A DNA stretch of 64,000 nucleotides from JAWKUK01 sp964402175 (GCA_964402175.1 CAYOBN010000019.1:1-64000); one strand, 5' to 3'. Positions 28,200-36,640 are shown, numbered from the stretch's first letter. Program-made: numbers and translations. Notes: generated by a model from the sequence alone, not told the origin.

Positions 28200-29506
28200 C
28201 CGCGCGCATCCTGCTGGTCGAAGACGAGGCGCTGCAGCGCGCGCTCGTCGCGCAGCTCCTGCGCGGCGCGGGTTACGACGTCAGGGACGTCGCTTCGGCG
28301 GAGGCCGCGCTGCAAGCGCTCGCGCGGGCCGAGTTCGACCTCGTCCTGTCCGATTGGCGCCTCGTCGAGCTCGACGGCGAGCACCTCTTCCACGAAGTGC
28401 GCCAGCGCTTCCCGCGCGTCGCGTTTGTGTTCTTGACCGCGTACGGCACGATCGCGCGCGCGGTCGCGGCCGTGCGCGCGGGCGCGGATGATTACCTGGC
28501 CAAACCCTTCGAGCGCGACGAGCTCCTGCTCGCCGTCGAGCGCGCGCTGCGCGCGCGCCGGCTCGTCGACGAGAACCGCAGGTTGTCGGAGGCGCTCGTG
28601 GAAGCGCGCGGGGAGCGCGAGCGACTCGTCGACCTCATCGGCCGCAGCGCCGCCATGCAGAAGGTCTTCCGCCACGTGCAGCGCGTCGCGGACGCCACGG
28701 CGACGGTGCTCGTGACCGGAGAGCCGGGGACGGGCAAGGCCCTCGTCGCTCGCGCGCTGCACGCGCTCTCGCCGCGCGCGACGGAGCCCTTCGAGGTCGT
28801 GCATTGCGCCGCGCTGCCCGCCGACGGCGCAGCGCAGCTCCTCTTCGGCGACGGCGAACCCGGCCATTCCGGGCGCTTCAAGGCGGCGGGCGCCGGCACG
28901 CTGTTCCTCGACGACATCGGCGAGCTGCCGCTCGAGCTGCAGCCGCACCTCCTGCGCGCGCTGGAAGTCCGCCGACCGGCGCGGGTCGTCGCGGCGACCC
29001 ACCGCGACCTGCTCGGCGACGTCGCGGAAGGCCGCTTCCGCGAGGACCTCTACTACCGCCTCGCCGTGATCCCGGTGCAATTGCCGCCGCTGCGCGCGCG
29101 GCGCGAGGACGTGCCGGTCCTCCTGGAGCACTTCCTGGCTGCGGCGAGCCGCCGCCTCGGCAAACCCCAGCCGCGCTTCACGAGCGCCCTGACCCGCCGC
29201 CTGCTCGACCACGCCTGGCCCGGCAACGTGCGCGAGCTCGAGAACGCCGCAGAGCGGCTCGTCCTGCTCGGCGGCGAGCGTCCGCTGGACCTCGAGGACC
29301 TCCCGCCGGGCTTCGCCCCGGACGGTGCGGGCCGGGCGGGCGGCTTCACCCTCGACCCCGCGGGCATCGACTGGGAGCGACACGAAGGGGACGCCCTGCA
29401 GCAGGCCCTGGCCCTCGCCCGCGGCAACCGTGCCCAAGCCGCCAAGCTGCTCGGGCTCGGCTACAAAGCCTTCCTCTACCGCCTGGAGAAACACGGCGTG
29501 GGCTGA
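28196..29506 (+). CDS. NtrC-family response regulator lacking the GAFTGA motif
   Basis: Response regulator of 436 residues: receiver domain with Asp53 as phosphorylation site (LVLSDW) and Lys103 region (LAKPF), an AAA+ domain with Walker A GEPGTGKA (175-182) and Walker B TLFLDD, and a Fis-type HTH at the C-terminus (RAQAAKLLGLGYKAFLYRL). Where NtrC proteins have the sigma-54-contacting GAFTGA loop, this one reads FGDGEPGHSGRF (residues 217-228), so the loop is deleted. By knowledge of the family such proteins usually cannot remodel sigma-54 polymerase and may act with sigma-70. It is coupled by ATGA to the kinase. The second NtrC-type regulator in this window keeps the motif. Confidence 0.9.
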   Translation: MTARILLVEDEALQRALVAQLLRGAGYDVRDVASAEAALQALARAEFDLVLSDWRLVELDGEHLFHEVRQRFPRVAFVFLTAYGTIARAVAAVRAGADDYLAKPFERDELLLAVERALRARRLVDENRRLSEALVEARGERERLVDLIGRSAAMQKVFRHVQRVADATATVLVTGEPGTGKALVARALHALSPRATEPFEVVHCAALPADGAAQLLFGDGEPGHSGRFKAAGAGTLFLDDIGELPLELQPHLLRALEVRRPARVVAATHRDLLGDVAEGRFREDLYYRLAVIPVQLPPLRARREDVPVLLEHFLAAASRRLGKPQPRFTSALTRRLLDHAWPGNVRELENAAERLVLLGGERPLDLEDLPPGFAPDGAGRAGGFTLDPAGIDWERHEGDALQQALALARGNRAQAAKLLGLGYKAFLYRLEKHGVG

Positions 29507-29525
29507 GGGCGTTACAGTCCCGACG

Positions 29526-30368
29526 TTGGACACGAAGCTCGACCCCCCCGGGAGCCGCAGAGACAGCGCGCTGCCCCTGCCCGGCGCGCACTTGAACCCG
29601 CCGGGTGTGCATGAACACGGCACATACCGCCTGCGCTTCGCAGCGACGCGCGGCGACCTCGAGGCCGTGCAGAGGCTGCGCTACGCCGTGTTCAACGAAG
29701 AACTCGGCGAGGGCCTCGCGGAGTCCGCGTTGACCGGCCGCGACGAGGACCCGTTCGACGCGCAGTGCCAACACCTGATGGTCGAGGACACCGCGACGTG
29801 CAGCGTCGTCGGCACGTACCGCATGCAGCGCGCGGACCTCGCCCTCGCAAACGTCGAGCGCGCCCATAGCGGGCTCGGGCTCTATTCCGCCACCGAGTTC
29901 GACCTGCGCGGGGTCGAGCGCGCCGCGCTCGACCGCTCGATCGAGCTCGGCCGCGCGTGTGTGCACATCGACCACCGCCACCGGCGCGTGCTCTACCTGC
30001 TCTGGCACGGGCTGATCCTGTACTGCTTGCACCACGGCAAGCGCTCGTTCTTCGGCTGCAGCTCGCTCACCAGCCAGGACGCCGCGGAAGGGCTGCGTTT
30101 CTACCGCTGGCTCGAGACGGAGGGCGCCGTGCACCCGACGCTGCGCGCGGTGCCGACCGACGCCTTCCGCTGCGAAGCGCCGCCCGAGGCCCTCGCCGGC
30201 GCGCCGCCGAAGCTGCCGAAGCTCTTCGGCATCTACCTTCGGGTCGGCGCCAAGGTGCTCGGTCCGCCCGCGCTCGACCGCGAGTTCCGCACGATCGACT
30301 TCCTCACGTGGGTCGACCTGACCGCCGAGATCGCCGCCGCTTACGGGCACGCGGGCGCGCGCCTCTGA
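29526..30368 (+). CDS. olsB: OlsB-like N-acyltransferase (ornithine lipid synthesis)
   Basis: GNAT-fold enzyme of about 280 residues expected to transfer a 3-hydroxyacyl chain from ACP to the alpha-amino group of ornithine, giving lyso-ornithine lipid. Typical OlsB/hemolysin-family segments are YRLRFA, LRYAVFNEELGEGL, FDAQCQHLMV, VVGTYRM, ELGRACVH and the Ser/Cys-rich FGCSSLTS. No ATG is available: TTG 29526, 19 bases after the regulator's stop, is used; GTG 29607 is the alternative and would still keep the core. It is followed after 13 bases by a PlsC-type acyltransferase, which fits the OlsA step. A paralogue lies at 35709-36563. Ornithine as acceptor is inferred from the family. Confidence 0.85.
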   Translation: MDTKLDPPGSRRDSALPLPGAHLNPPGVHEHGTYRLRFAATRGDLEAVQRLRYAVFNEELGEGLAESALTGRDEDPFDAQCQHLMVEDTATCSVVGTYRMQRADLALANVERAHSGLGLYSATEFDLRGVERAALDRSIELGRACVHIDHRHRRVLYLLWHGLILYCLHHGKRSFFGCSSLTSQDAAEGLRFYRWLETEGAVHPTLRAVPTDAFRCEAPPEALAGAPPKLPKLFGIYLRVGAKVLGPPALDREFRTIDFLTWVDLTAEIAAAYGHAGARL

Positions 30369-30381
30369 GACCGTCTGCGCT

Positions 30382-31176
30382 GTGGGTCCCCTCCTCGCTC
30401 CCGCGCGGCTCGCTGCGCTGACGGTGGCCACCGCGCCCCTGTACCTCGGCTACGCGCTGACGCGGCCGCTGGGTTGGGTCTCGCCGCGCCTCGGCGCGGG
30501 CCTGCACCGGGTCTTCATCGGCGGCTGGGCGCGCGCGGTGCTGTGGGTGATGGGCGTGCGCGTCCGGGTCGAAGGCGAGCGCCCCGAGCCGCCCTTCTTC
30601 CTGGTCGGGAACCACCTCTCGTACGTCGACATCCCGGTGCTGCTCGCGACCGTGGACGCCCGGTTCCTGGCCAAAGCCGAGGTCTCGACCTGGCCCGTGC
30701 TCGGGTTCCTGGCCCGCACGACCGGCACGCTGTTCGTGGACCGGACCCGCAAACGCGACCTGACGCGGGTCAACCGGGAGCTGCGCCGGGTCCTGGACGG
30801 GGGCACCGGGGTCGTCGTCTTCCCCGAGGCGACCAGCACCAAGGGCGTGGAGGTCCTGCCCTTCAAGCCCTCGATCTTCGAGGTCCCGGCAGAGATGGGC
30901 CTTCCCGTGTCCTGCGCCGCCCTCTCGTACGTACACCCTACGGGCGGCGCGGCAGCCTGGCGCACCGTCTGCTGGTGGGGGGACGCCCCCTTCGCCGCAC
31001 ATTTCTACGAGTTCTTGAAGCAGCCCCGGACGGAAGCGATCGTAACCTTCGGCGCGCGCATCCCCCCCGGACCCGAGCGTAAAGAGCTGGCGGCCGCGGC
31101 CCACGGAGCCCTCCGTGCCGTGTTCCGCCCCTCCTGCCCGCCCGAGCACCGGGACTCCCCCTACCTCCCTGTATGA
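30382..31176 (+). CDS. olsA: 1-acyl-glycerol-3-phosphate/lyso-ornithine lipid O-acyltransferase
   Basis: PlsC-family acyltransferase of 264 residues with GTG start. A hydrophobic N-terminal segment (about residues 10-30) would attach it to the membrane. The catalytic NHLSYVD (HX4D) and the FPEATST block are present. In this position, directly downstream of olsB, it probably adds the second acyl chain to lyso-ornithine lipid. A general LPA acyltransferase (PlsC) role is the alternative. Its stop overlaps the next gene by ATGA, so the lipid genes continue into a longer operon. Confidence 0.82.
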   Translation: MGPLLAPARLAALTVATAPLYLGYALTRPLGWVSPRLGAGLHRVFIGGWARAVLWVMGVRVRVEGERPEPPFFLVGNHLSYVDIPVLLATVDARFLAKAEVSTWPVLGFLARTTGTLFVDRTRKRDLTRVNRELRRVLDGGTGVVVFPEATSTKGVEVLPFKPSIFEVPAEMGLPVSCAALSYVHPTGGAAAWRTVCWWGDAPFAAHFYEFLKQPRTEAIVTFGARIPPGPERKELAAAAHGALRAVFRPSCPPEHRDSPYLPV

Positions 31177-31676
31177 GTTCGACGATTCCGGTCCTCCTGC
31201 GCGAGAACGTGGAGGTCCTCCGCCAAGGCCTGGTCCTGCTCGACCGGCTCGATGACCACCAGTTCGCCACCGGTGTGCCCATGTTGAAGCTCGCGGGGCC
31301 GGGGGCGCACTTCCGTCACGTCATCGACTTCTATCGGCGACTGCTCGAAGGTCTCGGAGAAGGCGACGTCGACTACGACCGCCGCGAGCGCGACCCGCGC
31401 ATCGAATCCGAGCGCAGCGTCTGCCGCGCGGCGCTCCTCGACCTGCAAGCCCGCCTGCAGGGCATCGAGCGCGCGGACCGCTCCGTCGCAGTGCGCTGCG
31501 ACCAGCTCCCGTGTGCGAGCTCGACGCTCGCGCGCGAGCTGCAGGGGCTCGTCAGCCACACCGTCCACCACTACGCGCTGATCGCCGTGGCGGTGCGCGC
31601 GCACGGCGTCGAGCCGGACGGAGCGTTCGGCGTCGCGCCGTCGACCCTGGCGTACTGGCGCGAGTGTGTCAAGTAA
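31173..31676 (+). CDS. DinB/YfiT-fold protein
   Basis: A 167-residue four-helix protein. Conserved histidines typical of the metal site of the DinB superfamily are seen at residue 46 or 49 (GAHFRHVIDFY) and at 129-133 (SHTVHHY). Members of this fold include thiol S-transferases and many uncharacterised enzymes, so the reaction cannot be predicted. It starts inside the olsA stop (ATGA) and is followed after 18 bases by the NRDE gene. A link to lipid or stress metabolism is only suggested by the operon. Confidence 0.72.
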   Translation: MSSTIPVLLRENVEVLRQGLVLLDRLDDHQFATGVPMLKLAGPGAHFRHVIDFYRRLLEGLGEGDVDYDRRERDPRIESERSVCRAALLDLQARLQGIERADRSVAVRCDQLPCASSTLARELQGLVSHTVHHYALIAVAVRAHGVEPDGAFGVAPSTLAYWRECVK

Positions 31677-31694
31677 GCGCGTCGACGCGCCCGC

Positions 31695-32432
31695 ATGTGC
31701 ACGCTCACTTGGCTCCACACGGCCGATGGTTACCGGCTGTGGTTCAACCGCGATGAGCTCCTCACGCGCGGCCCCGAGCTGCCGCCGGCGGTCGCGGAGA
31801 CCCCCGAAGGGCGCTACATCGCGCCCGCGGACAGCGACCAGGGCGGCACGTGGATCGCCGCGAACGACCGCGGGGTCACGGTCGCGCTGCTGAATGGCTA
31901 CCGCGACAGCCGCGGGCCCGCGCGCGACGCGTACACGAGCCGCGGCCACCTGGTGCGCGCGCTCGCGACGCTGCGTACGCCCCACCAGTTCTGGCGCGCG
32001 CTCTCGCCTGCGCGCCTCGCGGAGTTCCGCCCGCTGGTGCTCGTGATGGTCGCGCCCGGCAGCCCCGCGGTGTTGGCGCGCTGGGATGGCCTCGACCTCG
32101 TCGTCGATCCAAAGGGCGAGCGCGCGCTGCCCGTCGCTTCGTCGAGCTTCCGCCAGGACGAAGTCCAGCGCGCGCGCCGGGCCCTGTACCAGACCCTCGT
32201 CATCGGCGCCGGCGGCGCGACGGAGGAGCGGCTCGCCGCCTTCCAGAGCCATACGGGCCCCCACGGCCCTGACGCGTACTCGCCGTCGATGCAGCGCCCC
32301 GACGCCGCGACCCGCAGCCAGTGCCAGGTGACGGTCGACGCGCGCGAGGTGCGCTTCGTGCACGTGCCCGGCCCGCCCCACGCCACCGAACCGCGGCCCG
32401 CCGTCGTGCTCGCGCGCCGCCGCGGGCCGTGA
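31695..32432 (+). CDS. NRDE-family (TANGO2-like) protein
   Basis: A 245-residue protein of the NRDE family, named from the FNRDEL motif seen at residues 17-22. It begins MCTLTW, with Cys2 in the position of an N-terminal nucleophile, and continues with GGTWIAAN and the family's alternating beta strands. The eukaryotic relative TANGO2 is linked to haem and lipid handling, but the biochemical activity is not established. The stop overlaps the GTG start of the next gene (GTGA). Confidence 0.85.
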   Translation: MCTLTWLHTADGYRLWFNRDELLTRGPELPPAVAETPEGRYIAPADSDQGGTWIAANDRGVTVALLNGYRDSRGPARDAYTSRGHLVRALATLRTPHQFWRALSPARLAEFRPLVLVMVAPGSPAVLARWDGLDLVVDPKGERALPVASSSFRQDEVQRARRALYQTLVIGAGGATEERLAAFQSHTGPHGPDAYSPSMQRPDAATRSQCQVTVDAREVRFVHVPGPPHATEPRPAVVLARRRGP

Positions 32433-35056
32433 ACCTGCGCCGCCTCTCTGCCGCTGCGGCGGCGCTCTACGCGCTCGCGCTCGCGGCGTCGTGGTTCGCG
32501 ATGGAGCGGCGCGGCGCGCCCGCACCGGATTCGGGCGAGTCCACGGTCGAGGTCGCGCTCGATGGTCGCAGCGCGACGCTCGCGTACGTCGCGCGCGGTC
32601 CTGTGGACGCGCCCGCGGTGCTGCTCCTGCACGGGAGCCCCGGCGCGCACACGGACTTCACGCGCGTGTGCGAGCCGCTCGAGGACCGCTTCCGCTGCAT
32701 CGCACCCGACCTGCCGGGCTTCGGTGCGTCGACGCGCTGGGTGCCGGAGTACTCGGCGGCAGCGCACGCCCGCTACTGCGCGGCGCTGCTCGACGCCCTC
32801 GGTGTGGAAGCAGCCCACGTCGTCGGATACAGCATGGGCGGCGCCGTCGGCCTCGAGCTCTACGAACTCGCGCCGGCGCGCGTGCGCTCGCTGACGCTCT
32901 TTGCGGCGCTCGGCGTGGAAGAGCTCGAACTCTTCGGCGACCACACGCTCAACCACGGGCTGCACCAACTGCAGCTCGCTGCGTTGCGCGCGCTGCGCTG
33001 GGGTGTGCCGCACTTCGGCGCGCTCGACGACTTCCCGCTCAACGTGCTGTACGCGCGCAACTTCGCGGACACGGACCAGCGGCGGCTGCGGCCGATCTTG
33101 GAGCGCTTCGAGCCGCCGCTCTTCATCCTGCACGGCGACGAGGACTTCTTGGTGCCGCTCGCCGCAGCCGAAGAGCACGCGCGCATCGTCCCGCACGCGG
33201 AGCTGACCGTGTTGACCCGGGCCAACGTGCCCGGCATCGCGCCCGACGCGCGGCTCGGCCCCGGTCACTTCCTTCCGTTCACGTCGCCCGCGCTGGTCGG
33301 CGCGTACGTGGGTACGTTCCTCGACCGGGCGGAGCGCGGCGAGGTCCCCCGCCGCGCGGACGCGACGCCCGAGCGCGTCGCCCTCGCGCTGCAGCCGTTC
33401 GATCCGCGCAGCGTCCCGCCGTTCCAGGGGCCGGCGCTGCTGGCGATCTTGCTCCTGCTCGCGCTCGGCACGCTCGTGTCGGAGGACCTCGCGTGCATCG
33501 CCGCGGGGCTGCTCGTCGCCGACGGGCGCCTGGGTTTCTTCGCTGCCGCAGCGGCCTGCTTCGTCGGCATCTTCGTCGGCGACCTGCTGCTGTTCCTCGC
33601 GGGCCGCTGGTTCGGCCGGCCCGCGCTGCGCCGCAGGCCGCTCCGTTGGTTCGTGGGTGAAGACGCCGTCGCGCGCGCCAGCCGTTGGTTCGCGCGCCGC
33701 GGGCTCGCGGTGATCTTCATCTCGCGGCTCACGCCGGGCCTGCGGCTGCCGACGTACGTCGCCGCGGGCATCCTGCGGACGTCGATCGTCTCGTTCAGCC
33801 TGTTCTTCGCGCTCGCCGGGATCGTCTGGGTCCCGCTGCTCGTAGGGATCGCCGCGGTCGCGGGGCGCGAAGCCGCAGAGGCGCTCGGCGGGCTCGGCCC
33901 CGCGCAGCTCCCTTGGCTCGTCCTCCTGGTGCTCGTCCTGCGCGAGCTCTACGGGACCGTGCCGTTCCTGTTCACCCACCGCGGTCGGCGCCTCCTCCGC
34001 GGGCGCTGGATCCGGCGCACCCATTGGGAGTATTGGCCGAGCTACATCACGTACATCCCGATCTTGGCCTACATCGTTTGGCTCGCAGTGCGCCACCGCG
34101 GCCTCGCCAAGGTCACGGCGGCGAACCCCGCGATCCCGGGCGGCGGCTTCGTCGGTGAGTCGAAGGCGGACATCCTGCGCGGCTTCGGCGACGCGCCCGA
34201 GGTCCCCCCTTGGACGCTGCTCTCCGCCGACGCGCCCCCGGAGGTCCGCGCCGAAGCAGCGCGCCGCTTCGTGGCCGAGCGCGCGCTCGAGTATCCGGTG
34301 ATCCTCAAACCTGACACGGGTCAGCGGGGCTCCGGGGTCTACGCGGCGCGCGACGCGGCGGAGCTCGACGCCGCCGTGCGCCGGCACCCGCACGACACGC
34401 TGTTGCAAGCGCGCATCGACGGTCCCGAGTTCGGGGTCTTCGTGATCCGCGACCCCGGAGCGGCCCGCACCCGCGTCTTCGCGGTCACGATCAAGCTGCT
34501 GCCCACCGTCACGGGCGACGGCGTGCGCACGCTGGAAGAGCTCGTGCTGGACGATCCCCGCGCGTGCGCGCTGCACAGCGTGTACGCGCGCGAGAACGCC
34601 GCGCGCTTCGACATGGTGGTCCCCCACGGCGAGGTCGTGCAGCTCGTCCACGTCGGCACACACGCCCGCGGCGCGGTGTTCCTGGACGGCCGACACCTCA
34701 TCACGCCGGCGCTCGAAGCCGCGATGCACACGCTGACGGCGCGCTTCGAGGGCTTCCACTTCGGCCGCTACGACCTCAAAGCACCGAGCCCCGAGCACCT
34801 CGCGCGCGGCGAGGGCCTCGGGGTGATCGAGCTGAACGGCGTCACGTCGGAGGCGACCAACGTGTACGACCCGGCGGTCTCGCTGTTCGAGGCGTACCGG
34901 ATCCTGTTCACGCAGTGGAGCGAGGCGTACCGGATCGGCGCGTACTGTGCGTCCCGAGGTACGCCGACGGTCGGTCTGCTCGGGATCCTCCGCGAATGGT
35001 CCCGCTACCGCCGCTCGCAGCGCGGGCACCGGATCGCGCCGCCGACGGCGCAGTGA
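32429..35056 (+). CDS. Three-domain fusion: alpha/beta hydrolase, DedA/VTT membrane domain, ATP-grasp ligase
   Basis: An 875-residue protein starting at a GTG that overlaps the NRDE stop (GTGA). After an N-terminal membrane anchor (residues 7-24), residues 45-300 are an alpha/beta hydrolase with nucleophile Ser135 (GYSMGG), Asp239 (HGDED) and His280. Residues 335-510 form a DedA/VTT membrane domain with the acidic SED at 351-353, GIFVGDLLLFLAGRWFG and RLTPGLRLP. Another helix lies at 538-555. Residues 575-830 look like an ATP-grasp ligase with Lys627 (ILKPD), a glycine loop (GQRGSG) and metal ligands Glu801 and Asn803. DedA proteins move lipids across membranes; ATP-grasp ligases join carboxylates to amines. 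The combined function is unknown; the operon suggests membrane lipid modification. Confidence 0.85.
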   Translation: MNLRRLSAAAAALYALALAASWFAMERRGAPAPDSGESTVEVALDGRSATLAYVARGPVDAPAVLLLHGSPGAHTDFTRVCEPLEDRFRCIAPDLPGFGASTRWVPEYSAAAHARYCAALLDALGVEAAHVVGYSMGGAVGLELYELAPARVRSLTLFAALGVEELELFGDHTLNHGLHQLQLAALRALRWGVPHFGALDDFPLNVLYARNFADTDQRRLRPILERFEPPLFILHGDEDFLVPLAAAEEHARIVPHAELTVLTRANVPGIAPDARLGPGHFLPFTSPALVGAYVGTFLDRAERGEVPRRADATPERVALALQPFDPRSVPPFQGPALLAILLLLALGTLVSEDLACIAAGLLVADGRLGFFAAAAACFVGIFVGDLLLFLAGRWFGRPALRRRPLRWFVGEDAVARASRWFARRGLAVIFISRLTPGLRLPTYVAAGILRTSIVSFSLFFALAGIVWVPLLVGIAAVAGREAAEALGGLGPAQLPWLVLLVLVLRELYGTVPFLFTHRGRRLLRGRWIRRTHWEYWPSYITYIPILAYIVWLAVRHRGLAKVTAANPAIPGGGFVGESKADILRGFGDAPEVPPWTLLSADAPPEVRAEAARRFVAERALEYPVILKPDTGQRGSGVYAARDAAELDAAVRRHPHDTLLQARIDGPEFGVFVIRDPGAARTRVFAVTIKLLPTVTGDGVRTLEELVLDDPRACALHSVYARENAARFDMVVPHGEVVQLVHVGTHARGAVFLDGRHLITPALEAAMHTLTARFEGFHFGRYDLKAPSPEHLARGEGLGVIELNGVTSEATNVYDPAVSLFEAYRILFTQWSEAYRIGAYCASRGTPTVGLLGILREWSRYRRSQRGHRIAPPTAQ

Positions 35057-35123
35057 GCTCGAGACACGGACCCGGCGCATGTCCCGCGCGCGGGTCCGCG
35101 CGAGACGGTATCTTCGGGGCGAC

Positions 35124-35648
35124 ATGGCGACCTCCCGAACGCTCTCGTTGGTGGTGACCGCCCTGGCCGCGCTCGGCGCCGCCGCAGGCTGCGCGGCCCC
35201 GGAGGTCGACCTCGCCCCGCGCCCCGCGATCTTCAACGTCGACGAGCTCGGGATCGGGCTGCACGGCTACGACCCGGTCTCGTACTTCCCCGAGGGCGGC
35301 GGCGTGCCGCGGGTCGGGGCCACGGACGTGACGACCCGCTACGAGGGGGTCACCTACCGCTTTGCGGGTGAGGCGAACCGTCGCCGCTTCATCGGGAACC
35401 CGGAGCGCTACGCGCCCCTCTACGGCGGCTGGAGCGCCTGGGGCATGGTCGAAGGCCAGCGTATGGACATCGATCCGACTTCCTTCCTGATCCAGGATGG
35501 GCGCCTCTTGGTCTTCTTTTCGGGCACGTTCTCGGACGGGCGCACGAAGTGGCTGCAGCGCGACGGGCGCGAGCTGCGCGAGCGCGCCGACCGCGCCTGG
35601 TCGACGCTGCGCTCGAAAGAGGACGCCGCTGGGGCAGCGCCGCGCTGA
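35124..35648 (+). CDS. YHS-domain lipoprotein
   Basis: A 174-residue lipoprotein: signal peptide ending LGAAAGC with Cys23 as the lipid site, then a YHS-type domain (LHGYDPVSYFPEGG, later YRFAGEANRRRFIGNPERYAPLYGGW). YHS domains are small modules thought to bind metals or haem-like ligands; the strand order is seen but no Cys pair remains. It is 67 bases after the fusion gene and 60 before the second olsB-like gene. It may belong to the same transcript, although the gap is longer than the upstream overlaps. Confidence 0.82.
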   Translation: MATSRTLSLVVTALAALGAAAGCAAPEVDLAPRPAIFNVDELGIGLHGYDPVSYFPEGGGVPRVGATDVTTRYEGVTYRFAGEANRRRFIGNPERYAPLYGGWSAWGMVEGQRMDIDPTSFLIQDGRLLVFFSGTFSDGRTKWLQRDGRELRERADRAWSTLRSKEDAAGAAPR

Positions 35649-35650
35649 GC

Positions 35651-35691
35651 GAATCCACAACGAGGTCCAACCGAGGCCACAACGAGGATTC
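35651..35691. repeat. Tandem 11-12 bp repeats bounded by an inverted repeat
   Basis: Three adjacent units, TCCACAACGAGG, TCCAACCGAGG and CCACAACGAGG (35654-35687), lie between GAATCC (35651-35656) and GGATTC (35686-35691). They fill the gap before the second olsB-like gene. They could be an operator or a repeat from slippage. Confidence 0.55.
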
Positions 35692-35708
35692 ACACAAAGG
35701 AGCGATGC

Positions 35709-36563
35709 TTGGGGCGTAGAAGGAGTGGCGGAAACGCCGTCCCCCGAACCCCGAGCAAGCCTTTGAACGCATCTGCCCACCTCGGCCTCCTGCGGCGCCC
35801 CGAGCGGCCGCTCCGCGACCTGAACCTCGTCCCGCCGCTCGACGCGCTCGTCGGCAAGTACCGGCTGCGCTTCGCGCGCACCGAGGCGGACCTGGAGGAG
35901 GTCCAGCGGCTCAGGTACCGCGTCTTCAACCTGGAGCTCGGCGAAGGCCTCGCCTCCGCGCACCTCTCTGGCCTCGACGCCGACGGCTTCGACGCGCAGT
36001 GCCAACACCTGATGGTGACCCTGGCCGCGACGGGCGAAGTGATCGGCACGTATCGGATGCAGGTCGCCGCCAGCGCGCGCGCGGGCATCGGCTGGTACTC
36101 CGCGGGTGAGTTCGATCTCGCTTCGGTGCCGCAGGAGCTGCTCGACAACGCGGTCGAGCTCGGCCGCGCGTGCATCGACCAGGCGCACCGGGACCGGAAC
36201 GTCCTGTTCCTGCTGTTCCGCGGCCTGATCGCGTACGTGCAACACAACGGCGCGCGCCGCTTCTTCGGGTGCAGCTCGCTGACGGGCACCGACCCGCGCG
36301 ACGGCGCGGCGTTGTACCGGCGCCTCACGAAGGACGGGCGTGTGCACCCGGAAGTGCGCGTGCACGCTCTGCCGGCGTACCACTGCCCGGTGGTCGAGCT
36401 CGCGGGCGACGAGCGCGAGGTCGAAGTCCCGAAGCTATTCGCGATCTACCTGCGCTACGACGCGTACGTGCTGGGACCGCCGGCGATCGACCATGAGTTC
36501 GGGACGATCGACTTCCTGACCTGGGTCGAGGCGACGGAAGCGCTCTGTGCGCGCTTCGGCTGA
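35709..36563 (+). CDS. Second OlsB-like N-acyltransferase
   Basis: A paralogue of the olsB gene at 29526, about 284 residues. The two share YRLRFA, LRYRVFNLELGEGL, FDAQCQHLMV, IGTYRMQ, ELGRACI, FFGCSSLTG, and the near-identical end GTIDFLTWV. The start is probably TTG 35709, six bases after an AAAGGAG site; TTG 35763 is the alternative, and the ATG at 35705 is out of frame and closes after a few codons. A different amine acceptor or acyl chain than the first copy is possible. It is convergent with dnaK, separated by a very long hairpin. Confidence 0.82.
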   Translation: MGRRRSGGNAVPRTPSKPLNASAHLGLLRRPERPLRDLNLVPPLDALVGKYRLRFARTEADLEEVQRLRYRVFNLELGEGLASAHLSGLDADGFDAQCQHLMVTLAATGEVIGTYRMQVAASARAGIGWYSAGEFDLASVPQELLDNAVELGRACIDQAHRDRNVLFLLFRGLIAYVQHNGARRFFGCSSLTGTDPRDGAALYRRLTKDGRVHPEVRVHALPAYHCPVVELAGDEREVEVPKLFAIYLRYDAYVLGPPAIDHEFGTIDFLTWVEATEALCARFG

Positions 36564-36576
36564 GCTGGGTCGAGCT

Positions 36577-36640
36577 GTACCAGGAACGACTTGGGGGCGA
36601 GGTCGCGCACGCGACCTCGCCCCCGAGTCGTTCCTGGTAC
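36577..36640. terminator. Long hairpin between convergent genes
   Basis: Arms 36577-36606 and 36611-36640 are complementary over 30 positions, with one G.T pair, around a four-base loop. The flanks GAGC (36573-36576 with one offset) and GCTC extend it slightly. It lies between the stops of the olsB-like gene and dnaK and would terminate both. The stem is much longer than normal rho-independent terminators and has no T-run. Confidence 0.75.
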
